Shown: positions 19,112-28,292 of the stretch, piece after piece | Numbering within the stretch: position 1 is the stretch's first letter | How the letters are laid out: each line of letters opens with the position of its first letter | Made by a program: the position numbers and the translations under genes | Notes under the pieces: model-generated | What the model was told of the DNA's origin: nothing | What the model saw: the letters and a program-made list of their open reading frames with translations, nothing else | Databases searched by the model: none | DNA from: Bacillus sp. AFS037270 | GTDB taxonomy: Bacteria > Bacillota > Bacilli > Bacillales_B > DSM-18226 | DNA: 64,000 nt | NCBI RefSeq assembly: GCF_002585305.1 | Contig: NZ_NUNF01000011.1 | Location: 8,577-72,576, forward strand | Direction: 5' to 3'

Positions 19112-19384
19112 ATGGCAGTAAAAATTCGTTTAAAGCGTATGGGAGCTAAGAAAACTCCTTTCTATCGTATTGTAGTAGCAGATTCTCGTTCACCACGTGA
19201 CGGACGTTACATTGAAATCGTTGGAACTTACAATCCAGTTGCAGAACCAGCTAAAGTTGACATCAACGAAGAATTAGCTCTTAAATGGTTAAAAGACGGT
19301 GCGAAGCCATCTGATACAGTTCGTAACCTTTTCTCAAGCCAAGGCATCATGGAGAAATTCCATAATGCAAAATTAAACAAGTAA
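19112..19384 (+). CDS. rpsP: 30S ribosomal protein S16
   Basis: This 90-residue protein starts [19 protein letters not shown] and contains [15 protein letters not shown], the S16 signature. The frame opens upstream at 19079, but ATG 19112 follows CGGAGGTGC. It heads the conserved rpsP-khpA-ylqD-rimM-trmD cluster of ribosome maturation genes. Confidence 0.97.
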   Translation: MAVKIRLKRMGAKKTPFYRIVVADSRSPRDGRYIEIVGTYNPVAEPAKVDINEELALKWLKDGAKPSDTVRNLFSSQGIMEKFHNAKLNK

Positions 19385-19398
19385 TTGTTTGAACGATT

Positions 19399-19629
19399 AT
19401 GAAACAATTAATCGAAACGATTGTTAAGCCTCTTGTTGATTTTCCCGAAGATGTTCAAGTGGATGTCTTAGAGGATGAAACCCGTGTTACTTATCAGTTA
19501 ACCGTAAATAAGACGGATATGGGAAAAGTAATCGGTAAACAGGGGCGCGTTGCAAAGGCCATTAGAACTGTTGTTTATGCAGCAGGATCATCACAACAAA
19601 AGAAAATTTTTCTAGAAATTGGTGAATAG
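19399..19629 (+). CDS. khpA: KH-domain RNA-binding protein KhpA
   Basis: This 76-residue single KH domain has the GKVIGKQGRVAKAIR loop that contacts RNA. In Firmicutes KhpA pairs with KhpB (Jag) and binds many transcripts; in B. subtilis the gene is called ylqC. It lies 14 bp after rpsP. A strong terminator after it can uncouple it from ylqD. Confidence 0.95.
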   Translation: MKQLIETIVKPLVDFPEDVQVDVLEDETRVTYQLTVNKTDMGKVIGKQGRVAKAIRTVVYAAGSSQQKKIFLEIGE

Positions 19630-19644
19630 CTTTTTGCATCTAGA

Positions 19645-19676
19645 TAAAAGGGAGGGAGTCATTCCTCCCTTTTTTG
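19645..19676 (+). terminator. Intrinsic terminator between khpA and ylqD
   Basis: Stem AAAAGGGAGG / CCTCCCTTTT with a GAGTCATT-type loop and a run of Ts to 19675. Confidence 0.8.
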
Positions 19677-19681
19677 CTATC

Positions 19682-19846
19682 AGAAAAGCGAAAGCGTCTT
19701 ACTAGGAGATGAAGGACAATCCGGTCTGAACCCAAGGAAGTTCTGTCTTCCATAAAGAGATGAAGGATATTCCGTCCCAAGTCTAAGGAGTTTTTGTCCT
19801 TCATAAGGACGACCTCTAGCCCTAGGCGCTGGACATATACAATTCT
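19682..19846 (-). repeat. Structured intergenic repeat, divergent, minus orientation (copy 6)
   Basis: Read on the minus strand it starts TGTCCAGCGCCTAGGGCTAG and ends AAGACGCTTTCGCTTTTCT. Inside are hairpins such as GTCCTTATGAAGGAC and repeated segments of the type AGATGAAGGA (19708-19717, 19760-19769). The outer stem has one mismatch (GCGCCT against AGACGC), so this copy looks decayed. It separates the khpA terminator from ylqD. Confidence 0.65.
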
Positions 19847-19881
19847 CAACGTTCATAATGAACAAAGGGAGGCGGATCTTT

Positions 19882-20268
19882 ATGCAGCTGATTCAAACTG
19901 TTGTGGTGAAGCAGGTATTAACGGAAAAAAGCAAGGAAGAGCTTTACGAAAAGTTCCAAGGGAGAATGCTGCAGTTGAAAAAGGAAAGCGAACAACTTTT
20001 ATTTGAACAAAAGCGATTGGAAAAAACAAAAAACTTTTCTTCTGAGGCACTAAAGAAAAAATTTGAAACTGAAATTAGAATGCGCAAAGAAAAAATAAAG
20101 CTTCTTGAGTTTCAAATGGAACAATTACATAACCTACCACTAGGCAGTGAAATACATGAAAGAGAAGTTCAGGCCCTCGTAGAAGTAAATGTTGGAGACC
20201 AATGGGACAATAGTGTTGGACAATCTACTATTATTATCGAGGACGGAATAATTAAGGAAATAAGATAG
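19882..20268 (+). CDS. ylqD: Conserved YlqD family protein, function unknown
   Basis: This 128-residue charged protein begins MQLIQTVVVKQVLTEKSK. A predicted coiled coil covers about residues 20-85, rich in K, E and L, and a C-terminal beta-rich part contains VQALVEVNVGDQWD. It matches B. subtilis YlqD by sequence and by position between khpA and rimM. No function is established. The frame opens at 19858, but ATG 19882 lies behind AAAGGGAGGCGG. Context suggests an RNA or ribosome link, which is inference only. Confidence 0.9.
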   Translation: MQLIQTVVVKQVLTEKSKEELYEKFQGRMLQLKKESEQLLFEQKRLEKTKNFSSEALKKKFETEIRMRKEKIKLLEFQMEQLHNLPLGSEIHEREVQALVEVNVGDQWDNSVGQSTIIIEDGIIKEIR

Positions 20269-20281
20269 AAGGTGAAGTTAG

Positions 20282-20800
20282 ATGGAAAAATGGTTTAATG
20301 TTGGAAAAATCGTCAATACACAGGGTATTAAAGGCGAGGTTCGAGTGGTATCTAAAACAGATTTTCCCGAAAAACGATACAAGGTCGGGAATGTCCTCTT
20401 TTTATTTATGCCAAACTCGAAAAAACCGATTGAACTAACGGTAAAAAGCCACCGGACACATAAGAATTTCGAGTTACTTACATTTGAGGGATACAACAAT
20501 ATTAATGATGTGGAGAAATTCAAAGAGGGGATTTTAAAAGTACCTGAATCACAGCTCGGAGAATTAGAAGAAGACGAATTCTATTATCATGAAATAATCG
20601 GCTGCCTGGTTGCGACTACTCAGGGAGAGGAAATCGGTAAAGTAACGGAAATTCTTTCGCCTGGAGCAAATGACGTATGGGTTGTTAAAGGAAAAGGTGG
20701 CAAAGAAATCCTAATCCCTTATATTCAAGATGTAGTAAAGAAAGTAGATGTAAAAGAACAAGTCATCCTTATTGATCCAATGGAAGGGTTACTTTCATGA
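20282..20800 (+). CDS. rimM: Ribosome maturation factor RimM
   Basis: RimM helps mature the 30S head and binds S19. The 172-residue protein has an N-terminal RimM domain starting [18 protein letters not shown], and a C-terminal PRC-barrel with [19 protein letters not shown] and [16 protein letters not shown]. The stop codon overlaps the trmD start, as in most Firmicutes. Confidence 0.96.
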   Translation: MEKWFNVGKIVNTQGIKGEVRVVSKTDFPEKRYKVGNVLFLFMPNSKKPIELTVKSHRTHKNFELLTFEGYNNINDVEKFKEGILKVPESQLGELEEDEFYYHEIIGCLVATTQGEEIGKVTEILSPGANDVWVVKGKGGKEILIPYIQDVVKKVDVKEQVILIDPMEGLLS

Positions 20801-21540
20801 TGCAAATCGATATCCTGACATTATTTCCGGAAATGTTTTCTGGAGTCTTCGGTCATTCTATTTTACAAAAAGCCGCAGAGAAATCTGCGGTTCAGTATAA
20901 TGTCGTAAACTTCCGTGATTATGCAGATAACAAACACTCCACTGTGGATGATTATCCATATGGCGGCGGGGCCGGTATGGTTCTTAAACCGCAGCCGATT
21001 TTTGACGCTGTAGCGTCTCTTAGAGAACAAGCAGATAGTAAAAATCCAAGGGTTATCCTGCTTTGTCCGCAAGGAGAACGCTACGAGCAGCGAAAAGCAG
21101 AGGAGTTAGCTAAAGAAGAGCATTTGATCTTTATTTGCGGTCATTATGAGGGCTATGATGAACGGATCAGGGAACATGTCGTAACAGACGAAATATCGAT
21201 TGGCGATTATGTTTTAACTGGTGGTGAACTAGGCGCAATGGTAGTAGTGGATAGTGTCGTCCGTCTGCTGCCAGAAGTACTAGGGAATGAAGAGTCTCAT
21301 CTGAAAGATTCTTTTAGTACAGGATTACTAGAACATCCCCACTATACGAGACCAGCGGATTTCCGGGGTTTAAAGGTTCCTGATGTCCTGCTGTCAGGTA
21401 ATCATAAACTAATCGAAGAATGGCGGAATAAAGAGGCGTTACGCCGGACGCTTTTAAGAAGACCTGATTTATTAGATAAAATTGAACTGACAGCTGAACA
21501 GGAAAAATGGCTGAAAGAAGTAAAAAAAGATTACGAGTAA
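20797..21540 (+). CDS. trmD: tRNA (guanine-N1)-methyltransferase TrmD
   Basis: TrmD methylates G37 of tRNAs reading CNN codons, preventing +1 frameshifts. The 247-residue SPOUT enzyme has [31 protein letters not shown] and the trefoil-knot AdoMet site around [12 protein letters not shown]. It overlaps rimM by 4 bp (ATGA). Confidence 0.96.
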   Translation: MMQIDILTLFPEMFSGVFGHSILQKAAEKSAVQYNVVNFRDYADNKHSTVDDYPYGGGAGMVLKPQPIFDAVASLREQADSKNPRVILLCPQGERYEQRKAEELAKEEHLIFICGHYEGYDERIREHVVTDEISIGDYVLTGGELGAMVVVDSVVRLLPEVLGNEESHLKDSFSTGLLEHPHYTRPADFRGLKVPDVLLSGNHKLIEEWRNKEALRRTLLRRPDLLDKIELTAEQEKWLKEVKKDYE

Positions 21541-21542
21541 TA

Positions 21543-21571
21543 TTGCAGGCTCGTTATAATTATGTTATGAT
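21543..21571 (+). promoter_or_regulatory. SigA promoter for rplS
   Basis: TTGCAG (21543-21548), 17 bases, TATGAT (21566-21571). It gives a leader of about 107 nt before rplS. Confidence 0.7.
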
Positions 21572-21577
21572 ACTTCT

Positions 21578-21675
21578 TGTGACTCAGAACTGATGGTTTT
21601 CAGATTGTGGTCTTATAACGATGTTCCGCTGCAAGATAATCGAAAGTAGATTTGTAAGAGCATCTGTTGGAAGGA
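21578..21675 (+). ncRNA. Probable L19 leader (rplS 5' UTR autoregulatory RNA)
   Basis: The region between the rplS promoter and its ribosome binding site has potential hairpins such as CTGATGGTTTTCAG. It stands where the Firmicute L19 ribosomal leader motif is found. I recognise it by position and size, not by a structural match. Confidence 0.5.
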
Positions 21676-21685
21676 GTTGAAAACG

Positions 21686-22030
21686 ATGCAACAATTAATT
21701 AAAGAAATCACACAAGAACAACTTCGTACTGATCTTCCTAGCTTCCGTCCTGGTGACACTGTACGTGTACACGTTAAGGTTGTCGAGGGTACTCGTGAGC
21801 GTATTCAGTTATTTGAAGGTGTAGTGATTAAGCGTCGTGGTGGTGGAATTAGCGAAACTTTCACAGTTCGTAAAGTTTCTTACGGAGTAGGCGTTGAGCG
21901 TACTTTCCCAGTACACACACCAAAAATTGCGAAGCTTGAAGTAATTCGCCGCGGTAAAGTTCGCCGTGCTAAGCTTTACTACTTGCGTAACCTTCGCGGT
22001 AAAAAAGCTAGAATTAAAGAGATTCGATAA
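21686..22030 (+). CDS. rplS: 50S ribosomal protein L19
   Basis: This 114-residue protein contains [37 protein letters not shown] and [20 protein letters not shown], all diagnostic of L19. The frame could open at TTG 21677, but that codon is inside the ribosome binding site AAGGAGTTG. ATG 21686 gives the standard N-terminus MQQLIKEIT. Confidence 0.97.
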   Translation: MQQLIKEITQEQLRTDLPSFRPGDTVRVHVKVVEGTRERIQLFEGVVIKRRGGGISETFTVRKVSYGVGVERTFPVHTPKIAKLEVIRRGKVRRAKLYYLRNLRGKKARIKEIR

Positions 22031-22032
22031 TA

Positions 22033-22076
22033 TGAAAAAGAAAAAGGGCTTGCTCGAGCAGGCTCTTTTTTTATAC
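22033..22076 (+). terminator. Intrinsic terminator of rplS
   Basis: The stem GGGCTTGCTC / GAGCAGGCTC is flanked by A and T runs (AAAAA ... TTTTTTT). It contains two G-T pairs. Confidence 0.8.
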
Positions 22077-22243
22077 ATAACATTAAAATTCATGGTAAAT
22101 GTGTATCGAATTGCATCATTTTGCTGATCTTTAACCAAAATATTAAAGTTTGGTTAAAAAAATCATCCCATCGTGTTAAATAAGTTTAACTTATGTAAAA
22201 TAGGCTTTATAAAACATTTTTAATAGTGATTGGTGGGGAATGT

Positions 22244-22807
22244 ATGACTAAAAAGAAAAATGAGCTATGGGAATGGACAAAAGCGTTATTGATTGCGGTA
22301 GCATTAGCTGCGGTCATTCGATATTTTCTTTTTGCTCCTATTGTTGTGGACGGGCTTTCCATGATGCCGACATTAAAAGACCAAGACAGAATGATTGTTA
22401 ATAAATTTAGTTACAACATCGGGGAGCCAAAGCGTTTTGATATCATCGTTTTTCACGCCCCGGAAGGGAAGGATTACATAAAACGTGTAATTGGTCTCCC
22501 AGGTGATACGCTTGAGTATAAGGATGATGTTTTATATATAAATGGAAAAGCGTATAAAGAGCCATATTTGGATGAATATAAGAAACAAGTAGAAGATGGT
22601 CCACTTACAGGTTCATTCACGCTAGAAGAAAAAATTGGCCGTAAAACAGTTCCAAAAGGTGAATTGTTTGTGATGGGTGATAACCGCCGCTTTAGTAAGG
22701 ATTCAAGACATATCGGAACCGTTCCGATGAGTAAAGTCATCGGGAAAACGAGTGTTGTCTATTGGCCTCTAAAGGATGCTCACATTGTTACGGTAAATGG
22801 AGAATAG
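22244..22807 (+). CDS. Type I signal peptidase (SipS family)
   Basis: This enzyme removes signal peptides from exported proteins at the outer face of the membrane. The 187-residue protein has one N-terminal transmembrane segment (about residues 13-33), then the catalytic Ser39 in VDGLSMMPT, the general-base Lys80 in YIKRVIGLPGD, and the MGDNRRFSKDSR box. GTG 22226 is in frame upstream, but GGTGGGG favours ATG 22244. B. subtilis has several paralogues, so the exact sip symbol is left open. It stands between rplS and rbgA. Confidence 0.93.
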   Translation: MTKKKNELWEWTKALLIAVALAAVIRYFLFAPIVVDGLSMMPTLKDQDRMIVNKFSYNIGEPKRFDIIVFHAPEGKDYIKRVIGLPGDTLEYKDDVLYINGKAYKEPYLDEYKKQVEDGPLTGSFTLEEKIGRKTVPKGELFVMGDNRRFSKDSRHIGTVPMSKVIGKTSVVYWPLKDAHIVTVNGE

Positions 22808-22834
22808 TTCAAGCTTTTAAAAGGAGGTGGCACT

Positions 22835-23710
22835 TTGACGATCCAATGGTTTCCAGGCCATATGGCCAAGGCTCGCAGAGAGGTCACGGAAAAGTTAAAG
22901 CTGGTTGATATTATTTTTGAATTGGTGGATGCGAGAATACCATATTCCTCAAGGAATCCGATGATAGATGAAATTATCCAGCATAAACCAAGACTAGTCT
23001 TGTTAAATAAAGCGGATATGGCCGATAAAGAAGTGACAAGAGAATGGATAGCTTACTTTGCTGAAAAGGGAATAAAAGCATTGGCAATCAATTCTCAAGC
23101 GGGCGAAGGAATGAAGAATATTGTCCAAGCTTCAAACGAAATTCTAAAAGAAAAGTTTGATCGGTTAAAGGCAAGAGGTGTAAAACCACGAGCCATTCGC
23201 GCCATGATTGTAGGAATTCCAAATGCAGGCAAGTCTACACTTATTAATCGTTTGGCAAAGAAAAACATCGCAAAAACGGGAAATACTCCTGGTGTAACCA
23301 AGTCACAGCAATGGATAAAAGTAGGGAAAGAATTGGAACTGCTCGATACACCCGGAATCCTATGGCCTAAATTTGAGGACCAAGAAGTTGGGATGAAACT
23401 GGCGATCACAGGGGCAATCAAGGATACTTTATTAAATCTTCAGGATCTGACCGTGTACTCGCTGCGCTTTTTAGATAAGGCCTATCCAGAACGATTAAAG
23501 GAACGCTACAAGCTAACAGAGATACCTGAGGATGTAGTAGCATTATTTGACCATATTGGAACGCTTAGGGGCTGTTTAATGGGCGGAGGTATGGTTGACT
23601 ACGATAAAGTAGCTGAGTTAGTAATTAGAGAAATGCGCTCAGAAAAATTCGGTCCATTATCTTTTGAACGCCCAAAAGATGTACCAGCATCTGTGAAAAA
23701 TAACTCATAA
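22835..23710 (+). CDS. rbgA: Ribosome biogenesis GTPase RbgA (YlqF)
   Basis: RbgA drives late 50S assembly, including L16 incorporation. The 291-residue protein shows the circularly permuted GTPase order: G4 NKAD (58-61) precedes G1 GIPNAGKST (about 128-136), and G3 DTPG (about 173) follows. It begins [12 protein letters not shown], typical of the family. The start is TTG at 22835 behind a perfect AAGGAGGTGG. Confidence 0.96.
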   Translation: MTIQWFPGHMAKARREVTEKLKLVDIIFELVDARIPYSSRNPMIDEIIQHKPRLVLLNKADMADKEVTREWIAYFAEKGIKALAINSQAGEGMKNIVQASNEILKEKFDRLKARGVKPRAIRAMIVGIPNAGKSTLINRLAKKNIAKTGNTPGVTKSQQWIKVGKELELLDTPGILWPKFEDQEVGMKLAITGAIKDTLLNLQDLTVYSLRFLDKAYPERLKERYKLTEIPEDVVALFDHIGTLRGCLMGGGMVDYDKVAELVIREMRSEKFGPLSFERPKDVPASVKNNS

Positions 23711-23713
23711 AAT

Positions 23714-23743
23714 AAGCTCTCCTTTGGAGGGCTTGATTTTTTT
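23714..23743 (+). terminator. Intrinsic terminator of rbgA
   Basis: Stem AAGCTCTCC / GGAGGGCTT with a TTT loop, followed by GATTTTTTT. Confidence 0.75.
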
Positions 23744-23855
23744 AATTTGGCTCTGTTAAACGATATTGTTGTTTTTTGATAATCTATTGATTGGGAGCGG
23801 AAAGCGCGCTTCTTTCGCTGCAATCAACAGCCAAATTTAACAGAGCCTTTAATTT
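23741..23855. mobile_element. MITE-like element with 12-bp terminal inverted repeats and 8-bp target duplication
   Basis: The element spans 23749-23847 (99 bp). Its ends are GGCTCTGTTAAA and TTTAACAGAGCC, a perfect 12-bp inverted repeat. It is bordered by perfect direct repeats TTTAATTT (23741-23748 and 23848-23855), the footprint of an 8-bp target site duplication. Inside is a nested inverted repeat, TTGATTG (23787-23793) / CAATCAA (23821-23827). There is no coding capacity. The end sequence and 8-bp duplication recall IS families such as ISL3 or IS6, but no parent can be named from this window. Confidence 0.8.
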
Positions 23856-23874
23856 ATAGACAAGGTGACTACAT

Positions 23875-24654
23875 ATGAAGAAACTTTCAATTGCCCAAAT
23901 AGAAGAAAAACTCGCTGCTATTTTAGAAGAAAATGATTCTTTTATTGTTGAACTTCAAACCGATGAGCGAAAAGGTGTTCAGCAATGCTTGGCCAAGTGG
24001 AAAAAACAAAAAGAGCAAGAAAAACTCCTTCGAGAAAAGTTTATTGAAATGAATCATTTTGAACGAAAGGTCCGTGCTCAAGGCTTTAATCTCATTGCCG
24101 GTGTGGACGAGGTTGGCAGAGGCCCGCTCGCAGGTCCGGTTACAGCTGCTGCCGTTATTTTACCTGAGGGCTTTTTCCTAGCGGGCATTGATGATTCAAA
24201 GAAATTAACTGAAAAAAAACGGCAGGAATTTGCTGCCATTATTAGACAAGAAGCACTAGCCTATAATGTGGCGATGATTCATGCCGATGAAATTGATGAA
24301 ATTAATATTTATGAAGCCACTAAAAAAGCAATGAAAGCAGCAATTGTCTCCCTTCAACCAAAACCTGATTATTTATTGATAGATGCAATGAAGCTTGACA
24401 CCCCGTATCCTACAGAATCCATCATCAAGGGTGACGCAAAAAGCATCTCGATTGCAGCAGCTTCTATCGTTGCAAAGGTAGCAAGAGATGAGTACATGAA
24501 GGAGCTAGCGATTAACTACCCTGTCTATGGTTTTCAGCAAAACATGGGATATGGAACAAAAGAGCACCTTCAAGCAATCAAAAAGCACGGCATAACACCC
24601 TATCATCGAAAAAGTTTTGCCCCTGTTAAGGACTATACCAACATAATAATGTAA
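23875..24654 (+). CDS. rnhB: Ribonuclease HII
   Basis: RNase HII removes ribonucleotides misincorporated into DNA and RNA in hybrids. The 259-residue protein has an N-terminal substrate-binding extension (about 1-70), then the DEDD nuclease core beginning AGVDEVGRGPLAGPV (Asp78, Glu79), GIDDSKKL, and LLIDAMKL with a further acidic residue. The start is ATG behind AAGGTGAC. Its upstream gap carries the MITE-like element. Confidence 0.96.
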   Translation: MKKLSIAQIEEKLAAILEENDSFIVELQTDERKGVQQCLAKWKKQKEQEKLLREKFIEMNHFERKVRAQGFNLIAGVDEVGRGPLAGPVTAAAVILPEGFFLAGIDDSKKLTEKKRQEFAAIIRQEALAYNVAMIHADEIDEINIYEATKKAMKAAIVSLQPKPDYLLIDAMKLDTPYPTESIIKGDAKSISIAAASIVAKVARDEYMKELAINYPVYGFQQNMGYGTKEHLQAIKKHGITPYHRKSFAPVKDYTNIIM

Positions 24655-24658
24655 AAGT

Positions 24659-24686
24659 AAAAACAGGTCTTTGCCTGTTTTTTTTA
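24659..24686 (+). terminator. Intrinsic terminator of rnhB
   Basis: Stem AAACAGG / CCTGTTT around TCTTTG, followed by TTTTTTTATT. Confidence 0.8.
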
Positions 24687-24722
24687 TTATTGTAAGAAAT
24701 AATAAAAAGGAGTGAAAACCTA

Positions 24723-24824
24723 ATGAAATCGCTTTCTATCTTGTTTACTTTTCTGAATATTTTAAAGACGAATATAATTTTAGTATTTAAAGGTAGACAA
24801 GGTTTCCATCATTATATAAAATGA
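24723..24824 (+). CDS. Possible small hydrophobic ORF, 33 residues
   Basis: An ATG preceded by AAAAAGGAGTGAAAACCTA opens a 33-codon frame. Its product has a hydrophobic N-terminal half ([15 protein letters not shown]) and a basic tail ending HHYIK. It occupies the place where B. subtilis has ylqG/ylqH. I do not recognise a family. The ribosome-binding-site spacing is slightly long and the length is near chance, so this is a weak call. The rest of 24687-24867 is AT-rich and shows nothing else clear. Confidence 0.25.
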   Translation: MKSLSILFTFLNILKTNIILVFKGRQGFHHYIK

Positions 24825-24867
24825 AAACGGAGTCAATTTTTTGAAGAGTTTGATAGGAGGATGGGAA

Positions 24868-26028
24868 ATGAATATCCATGAGTATCAAGGGAAAGAGATC
24901 CTCAAGCAATTCGGGGTAACTGTTCCAAACGGAAAAGTGGCATTCACGGTTGAAGAAGCGGTCGAAGCTGCTAAAGAACTAGGAACACAAGTATGTGTAG
25001 TAAAAGCGCAAATCCATGCAGGCGGACGGGGAAAAGCTGGTGGTGTAAAAGTTGCGAAAAACCTTGAAGAGGTTCGTACATATGCAAGTGAAATTCTAGG
25101 AAAAACCCTGGTAACACACCAAACTGGTCCTGAGGGTAAAGAAGTAAAACGCCTCCTAATTGAAGAAGGCTGCGACATTAAAAAAGAATACTATGTTGGT
25201 TTAGTATTAGACCGTGCGACTTCACGTGTTGTTTTAATGGCATCTGAAGAAGGCGGTACGGAAATAGAAGAAGTAGCGGCTAAAACGCCTGAGAAAATTT
25301 TTAAAGAAGAAATCGACCCTGCTATTGGATTACAGCCATTCCAAGCACGTCGCATTGCCTTTAATATTAATATTCCAAATGAGTTAGTTAATCAAGCCGT
25401 TAAATTCATGATGGGCTTATATAATGCTTATATTGAAAAAGATTGTTCAATTGCCGAAATTAACCCATTGGTGGTAACTGGTGACGGTCAGGTCATGGCA
25501 TTAGATGCAAAACTAAACTTTGACTCAAATGCACTATACCGTCAAAAAGATGTATTGGCATATCGTGACCTAGAAGAAGAAGATGCCAAAGAAATTGAAG
25601 CATCTAAATATGATTTAAGCTATATTGCCTTAGATGGAAATATCGGCTGTATGGTAAATGGTGCGGGCCTTGCGATGGCTACGATGGATATCGTTAAACA
25701 TTATGGCGGTGATCCGGCTAACTTCCTTGATGTTGGGGGCGGCGCAACAGCTGAAAAAGTTACAGAAGCATTCAAAATTATCCTTTCAGATCCAAATGTA
25801 AAAGGTATTTTTGTTAATATCTTTGGTGGAATCATGAAGTGTGATGTCATTGCTGAGGGTGTTGTGGAAGCAGCTAAGCAGGTTGGACTATCGGTTCCGC
25901 TTGTTGTTCGTTTAGAAGGAACAAATGTTGACTTAGGTAAGAAAATTCTTGCTGAGTCAAGCGTTGAAATTATTGCTGCTGAATCTATGGCTGACGGTGC
26001 ACAAAAAATCGTTTCATTAGTTAAATAG
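24868..26028 (+). CDS. sucC: Succinyl-CoA synthetase (ADP-forming), beta subunit
   Basis: This TCA-cycle enzyme interconverts succinyl-CoA and succinate with phosphorylation of ADP. The 386-residue beta chain has an N-terminal ATP-grasp domain ([32 protein letters not shown]) and a C-terminal CoA-ligase domain ([35 protein letters not shown]). The frame opens at TTG 24841, but ATG 24868 behind AGGAGGATGGGAA gives the standard start. It forms an operon with sucD, 23 bp away. Confidence 0.97.
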   Translation: MNIHEYQGKEILKQFGVTVPNGKVAFTVEEAVEAAKELGTQVCVVKAQIHAGGRGKAGGVKVAKNLEEVRTYASEILGKTLVTHQTGPEGKEVKRLLIEEGCDIKKEYYVGLVLDRATSRVVLMASEEGGTEIEEVAAKTPEKIFKEEIDPAIGLQPFQARRIAFNINIPNELVNQAVKFMMGLYNAYIEKDCSIAEINPLVVTGDGQVMALDAKLNFDSNALYRQKDVLAYRDLEEEDAKEIEASKYDLSYIALDGNIGCMVNGAGLAMATMDIVKHYGGDPANFLDVGGGATAEKVTEAFKIILSDPNVKGIFVNIFGGIMKCDVIAEGVVEAAKQVGLSVPLVVRLEGTNVDLGKKILAESSVEIIAAESMADGAQKIVSLVK

Positions 26029-26051
26029 GATCGAAAGAAAGGGGAATTCAC

Positions 26052-26954
26052 GTGAGCGTTTTTATTAATAAAGATACAAAAGTTATTGTTCAAGGAATCA
26101 CTGGCGGAACCGCCCGTTTCCATACGAAGCAAATGCTTGAATACGGTACGAAAATTGTCGGCGGAACTTCACCGGGTAAGGCCGGTCAGGAAGTTGAAGG
26201 AGTACCTGTTTTTAATACAGTAAGAGATGCTGTTGAATCGACAGGCGCAAATGCTTCTGTAATCTACGTTCCTGCTCCATTTGCAGCCGACTCTATTATT
26301 GAAGCGGTTGATGCAGAACTAGATCTAGTTATTTGTATTACTGAACATATTCCTGTTTTGGACATGGTAAAAGTCAAGCGTTACATGGAAGGCAAAAAGA
26401 CTCGTTTAGTAGGTCCAAACTGCCCTGGTGTAATTACGGCTGATGAATGTAAAATTGGGATTATGCCTGGTTATATTCATACAAAAGGCCATGTCGGTGT
26501 TGTTTCCCGTTCTGGTACCTTAACCTATGAGGCTGTTCATCAATTAACACAAGCGGGTATCGGTCAAACGACAGCTGTCGGAATCGGCGGAGACCCTGTA
26601 AATGGAACAAACTTCATTGATGTATTAAAAGCATTTAATGAAGATCCTGAAACATATGCTGTTATCATGATTGGTGAAATTGGCGGTACAGCTGAGGAAG
26701 AAGCGGCCGAATGGGTGAAAGCTAATATGACCAAGCCTGTAGTCGGCTTCATTGGTGGTCGTACTGCACCTCCAGGAAAAAGAATGGGACACGCAGGTGC
26801 CATCATTTCCGGCGGAAAAGGTACAGCTGATGAAAAGATTCGCATCATGAACGAATGCGGAATTAAAGTAGCTGACACTCCTTCCGTTATGGGTGAAACT
26901 TTAATCGAAGTATTAAAAGAACAGGGTCTTTACGAAAAGTGTAAAACACACTAA
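26052..26954 (+). CDS. sucD: Succinyl-CoA synthetase (ADP-forming), alpha subunit
   Basis: The 300-residue alpha subunit binds CoA through its N-terminal Rossmann domain ([15 protein letters not shown]) and carries the phosphorylated histidine, His247, in [23 protein letters not shown] and SRSGTLTYE are conserved. The start is GTG at 26052, behind AAAGGGGAATTCAC. Confidence 0.97.
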   Translation: MSVFINKDTKVIVQGITGGTARFHTKQMLEYGTKIVGGTSPGKAGQEVEGVPVFNTVRDAVESTGANASVIYVPAPFAADSIIEAVDAELDLVICITEHIPVLDMVKVKRYMEGKKTRLVGPNCPGVITADECKIGIMPGYIHTKGHVGVVSRSGTLTYEAVHQLTQAGIGQTTAVGIGGDPVNGTNFIDVLKAFNEDPETYAVIMIGEIGGTAEEEAAEWVKANMTKPVVGFIGGRTAPPGKRMGHAGAIISGGKGTADEKIRIMNECGIKVADTPSVMGETLIEVLKEQGLYEKCKTH

Positions 26955-26987
26955 AACAGATTAATTTATACAACTAAGTATTAACAG

Positions 26988-27018
26988 ATAGTCCCTCAAA
27001 TATTGAGGGACTATTTAT
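26988..27018 (+). terminator. Intrinsic terminator of sucCD
   Basis: Stem ATAGTCCCTCAA (26988-26999) / TTGAGGGACTAT (27003-27014), 12 bp; the following T-run is short (TTAT). Confidence 0.65.
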
Positions 27019-27051
27019 CATAAGATTAATAAAATGGAGGTTTTTATAATT

Positions 27052-27951
27052 ATGGATATGTTTAAAGAAAAATTTATTCATTTACTGCACTACCCCGACA
27101 TTTCCTGGAATACCGTCTATCAATTACTGAAAAAAGACCCCTCACTCCAGTCTATTTACCAAGCATCGAAATCTAGCATTCCTCCTAATCCAACTCTACC
27201 GAATATTCACCAAATGTCTTCTTCATTAACCTTTCCTACTAATCCAACTGAAATGATTCATGAACAAATTCGTCAATATAAGACCAATGATATTGCTGTA
27301 ATAACGATTTTTGATAAAGAGTATCCCCAATCTTTAAAAGAAATATATCAACCTCCTTGGGCCTTGTATGCAAAAGGTGACTTATCTCTTTTAGAAAAAG
27401 AACCGAAGCTTGCTGTTGTTGGATCCCGACAAGCCACACCATACGGCAAAAATGCAATCCGACACATCTTTCCTGAGTTAATAAATCATGATATCCTGAT
27501 TGTCAGCGGCCTAGCAATGGGAATTGATTCCCTTGCCCATGAAGAGACAATAAAATTGGGAGGAAGGACGATTGCCGTTATTGCCGGAGGTTTATATCAT
27601 ATCTATCCAAAAGAAAATATTCCCCTCGCTGTTAATATGATGCAAATGCAGCTGGTCCTCTCGGAATATCCCCCTGATACCAAGCCGCTTAGGTGGCACT
27701 TTCCTGCCCGAAATCGAATTATTAGCGGATTATCCGCCGGAACGTTTATTATAGAAGCAAAGCGGAAAAGTGGGTCGCTGATTACCGCTAATTATGCCGT
27801 TCATGAAGGACGCGACGTATTTTCATTGCCGGGAAGCATTTTTAGTCCCTGCTCTGGAGGTACGAATGAATTAATCCAGCAAGGTGCAAAACTAGTTACA
27901 AGTGCAAAGGACATTTTGGAAGAATTAAAATATATACCCCATATCGATTAA
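27052..27951 (+). CDS. dprA: DNA-processing protein DprA (Smf)
   Basis: DprA loads RecA on incoming single-stranded DNA during transformation. The 299-residue protein has the Rossmann-like core with VVGSRQATPYGKNAI, SGLAMGIDSLAHE, VIAGGLYHIYPKEN and FPARNRIISGLSAGTFIIEAKRKSGSLITA split over the second half. The frame opens at ATG 27034, but the GGAGG at 27036-27040 makes ATG 27052 the likelier start. Presence of dprA alone does not show competence. Confidence 0.94.
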   Translation: MDMFKEKFIHLLHYPDISWNTVYQLLKKDPSLQSIYQASKSSIPPNPTLPNIHQMSSSLTFPTNPTEMIHEQIRQYKTNDIAVITIFDKEYPQSLKEIYQPPWALYAKGDLSLLEKEPKLAVVGSRQATPYGKNAIRHIFPELINHDILIVSGLAMGIDSLAHEETIKLGGRTIAVIAGGLYHIYPKENIPLAVNMMQMQLVLSEYPPDTKPLRWHFPARNRIISGLSAGTFIIEAKRKSGSLITANYAVHEGRDVFSLPGSIFSPCSGGTNELIQQGAKLVTSAKDILEELKYIPHID

Positions 27952-28292
27952 TAAAATCTACCCTTTTAGCAGGTATTTTCGCATAAATGGAGAAATTACC
28001 TAAAAAAGGTTGCAAAAATATCTAATATGTTATACATTTTCCAACAGATGTTAAAATACTTACTAAGGCATCAATTTTAAAAAAAATGAATAGAATAAAA
28101 AAATCTAAATACTATGTAAATTACTATATAGGTTAAAAATTTTGGGATAAGGCAGTTTTGTAAAGTATTTTCTCCAGTTAAATGTGTAAAAACTGGAATT
28201 TAGGAAAACTTCTCAAATAGTAAGCATCTTAGAATCAGGCTTTTGCCGTATTCAAGGCGCTTTTACACTTTCCCTCTTAAGGAGGATATAGA
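27952..28292. other. AT-rich dprA-topA intergenic region with a candidate promoter
   Basis: This 341-bp stretch has no open frame I can support. TTGCAA at 28010-28015 with TACATT at 28033-28038 (17-base spacing) is a possible topA promoter. TCCAGTT/AACTGGA (about 28172-28197) forms a small hairpin. TTCAAGGCGCTTTTACACTTT (28253-28272) looks like the right-end remnant of the structured repeat family. Confidence 0.4.

Noticed and set aside
25701..26132. 143-residue minus strand frame over sucC/sucD
   Set aside because: It spans two real genes in antisense and has no recognisable domain.
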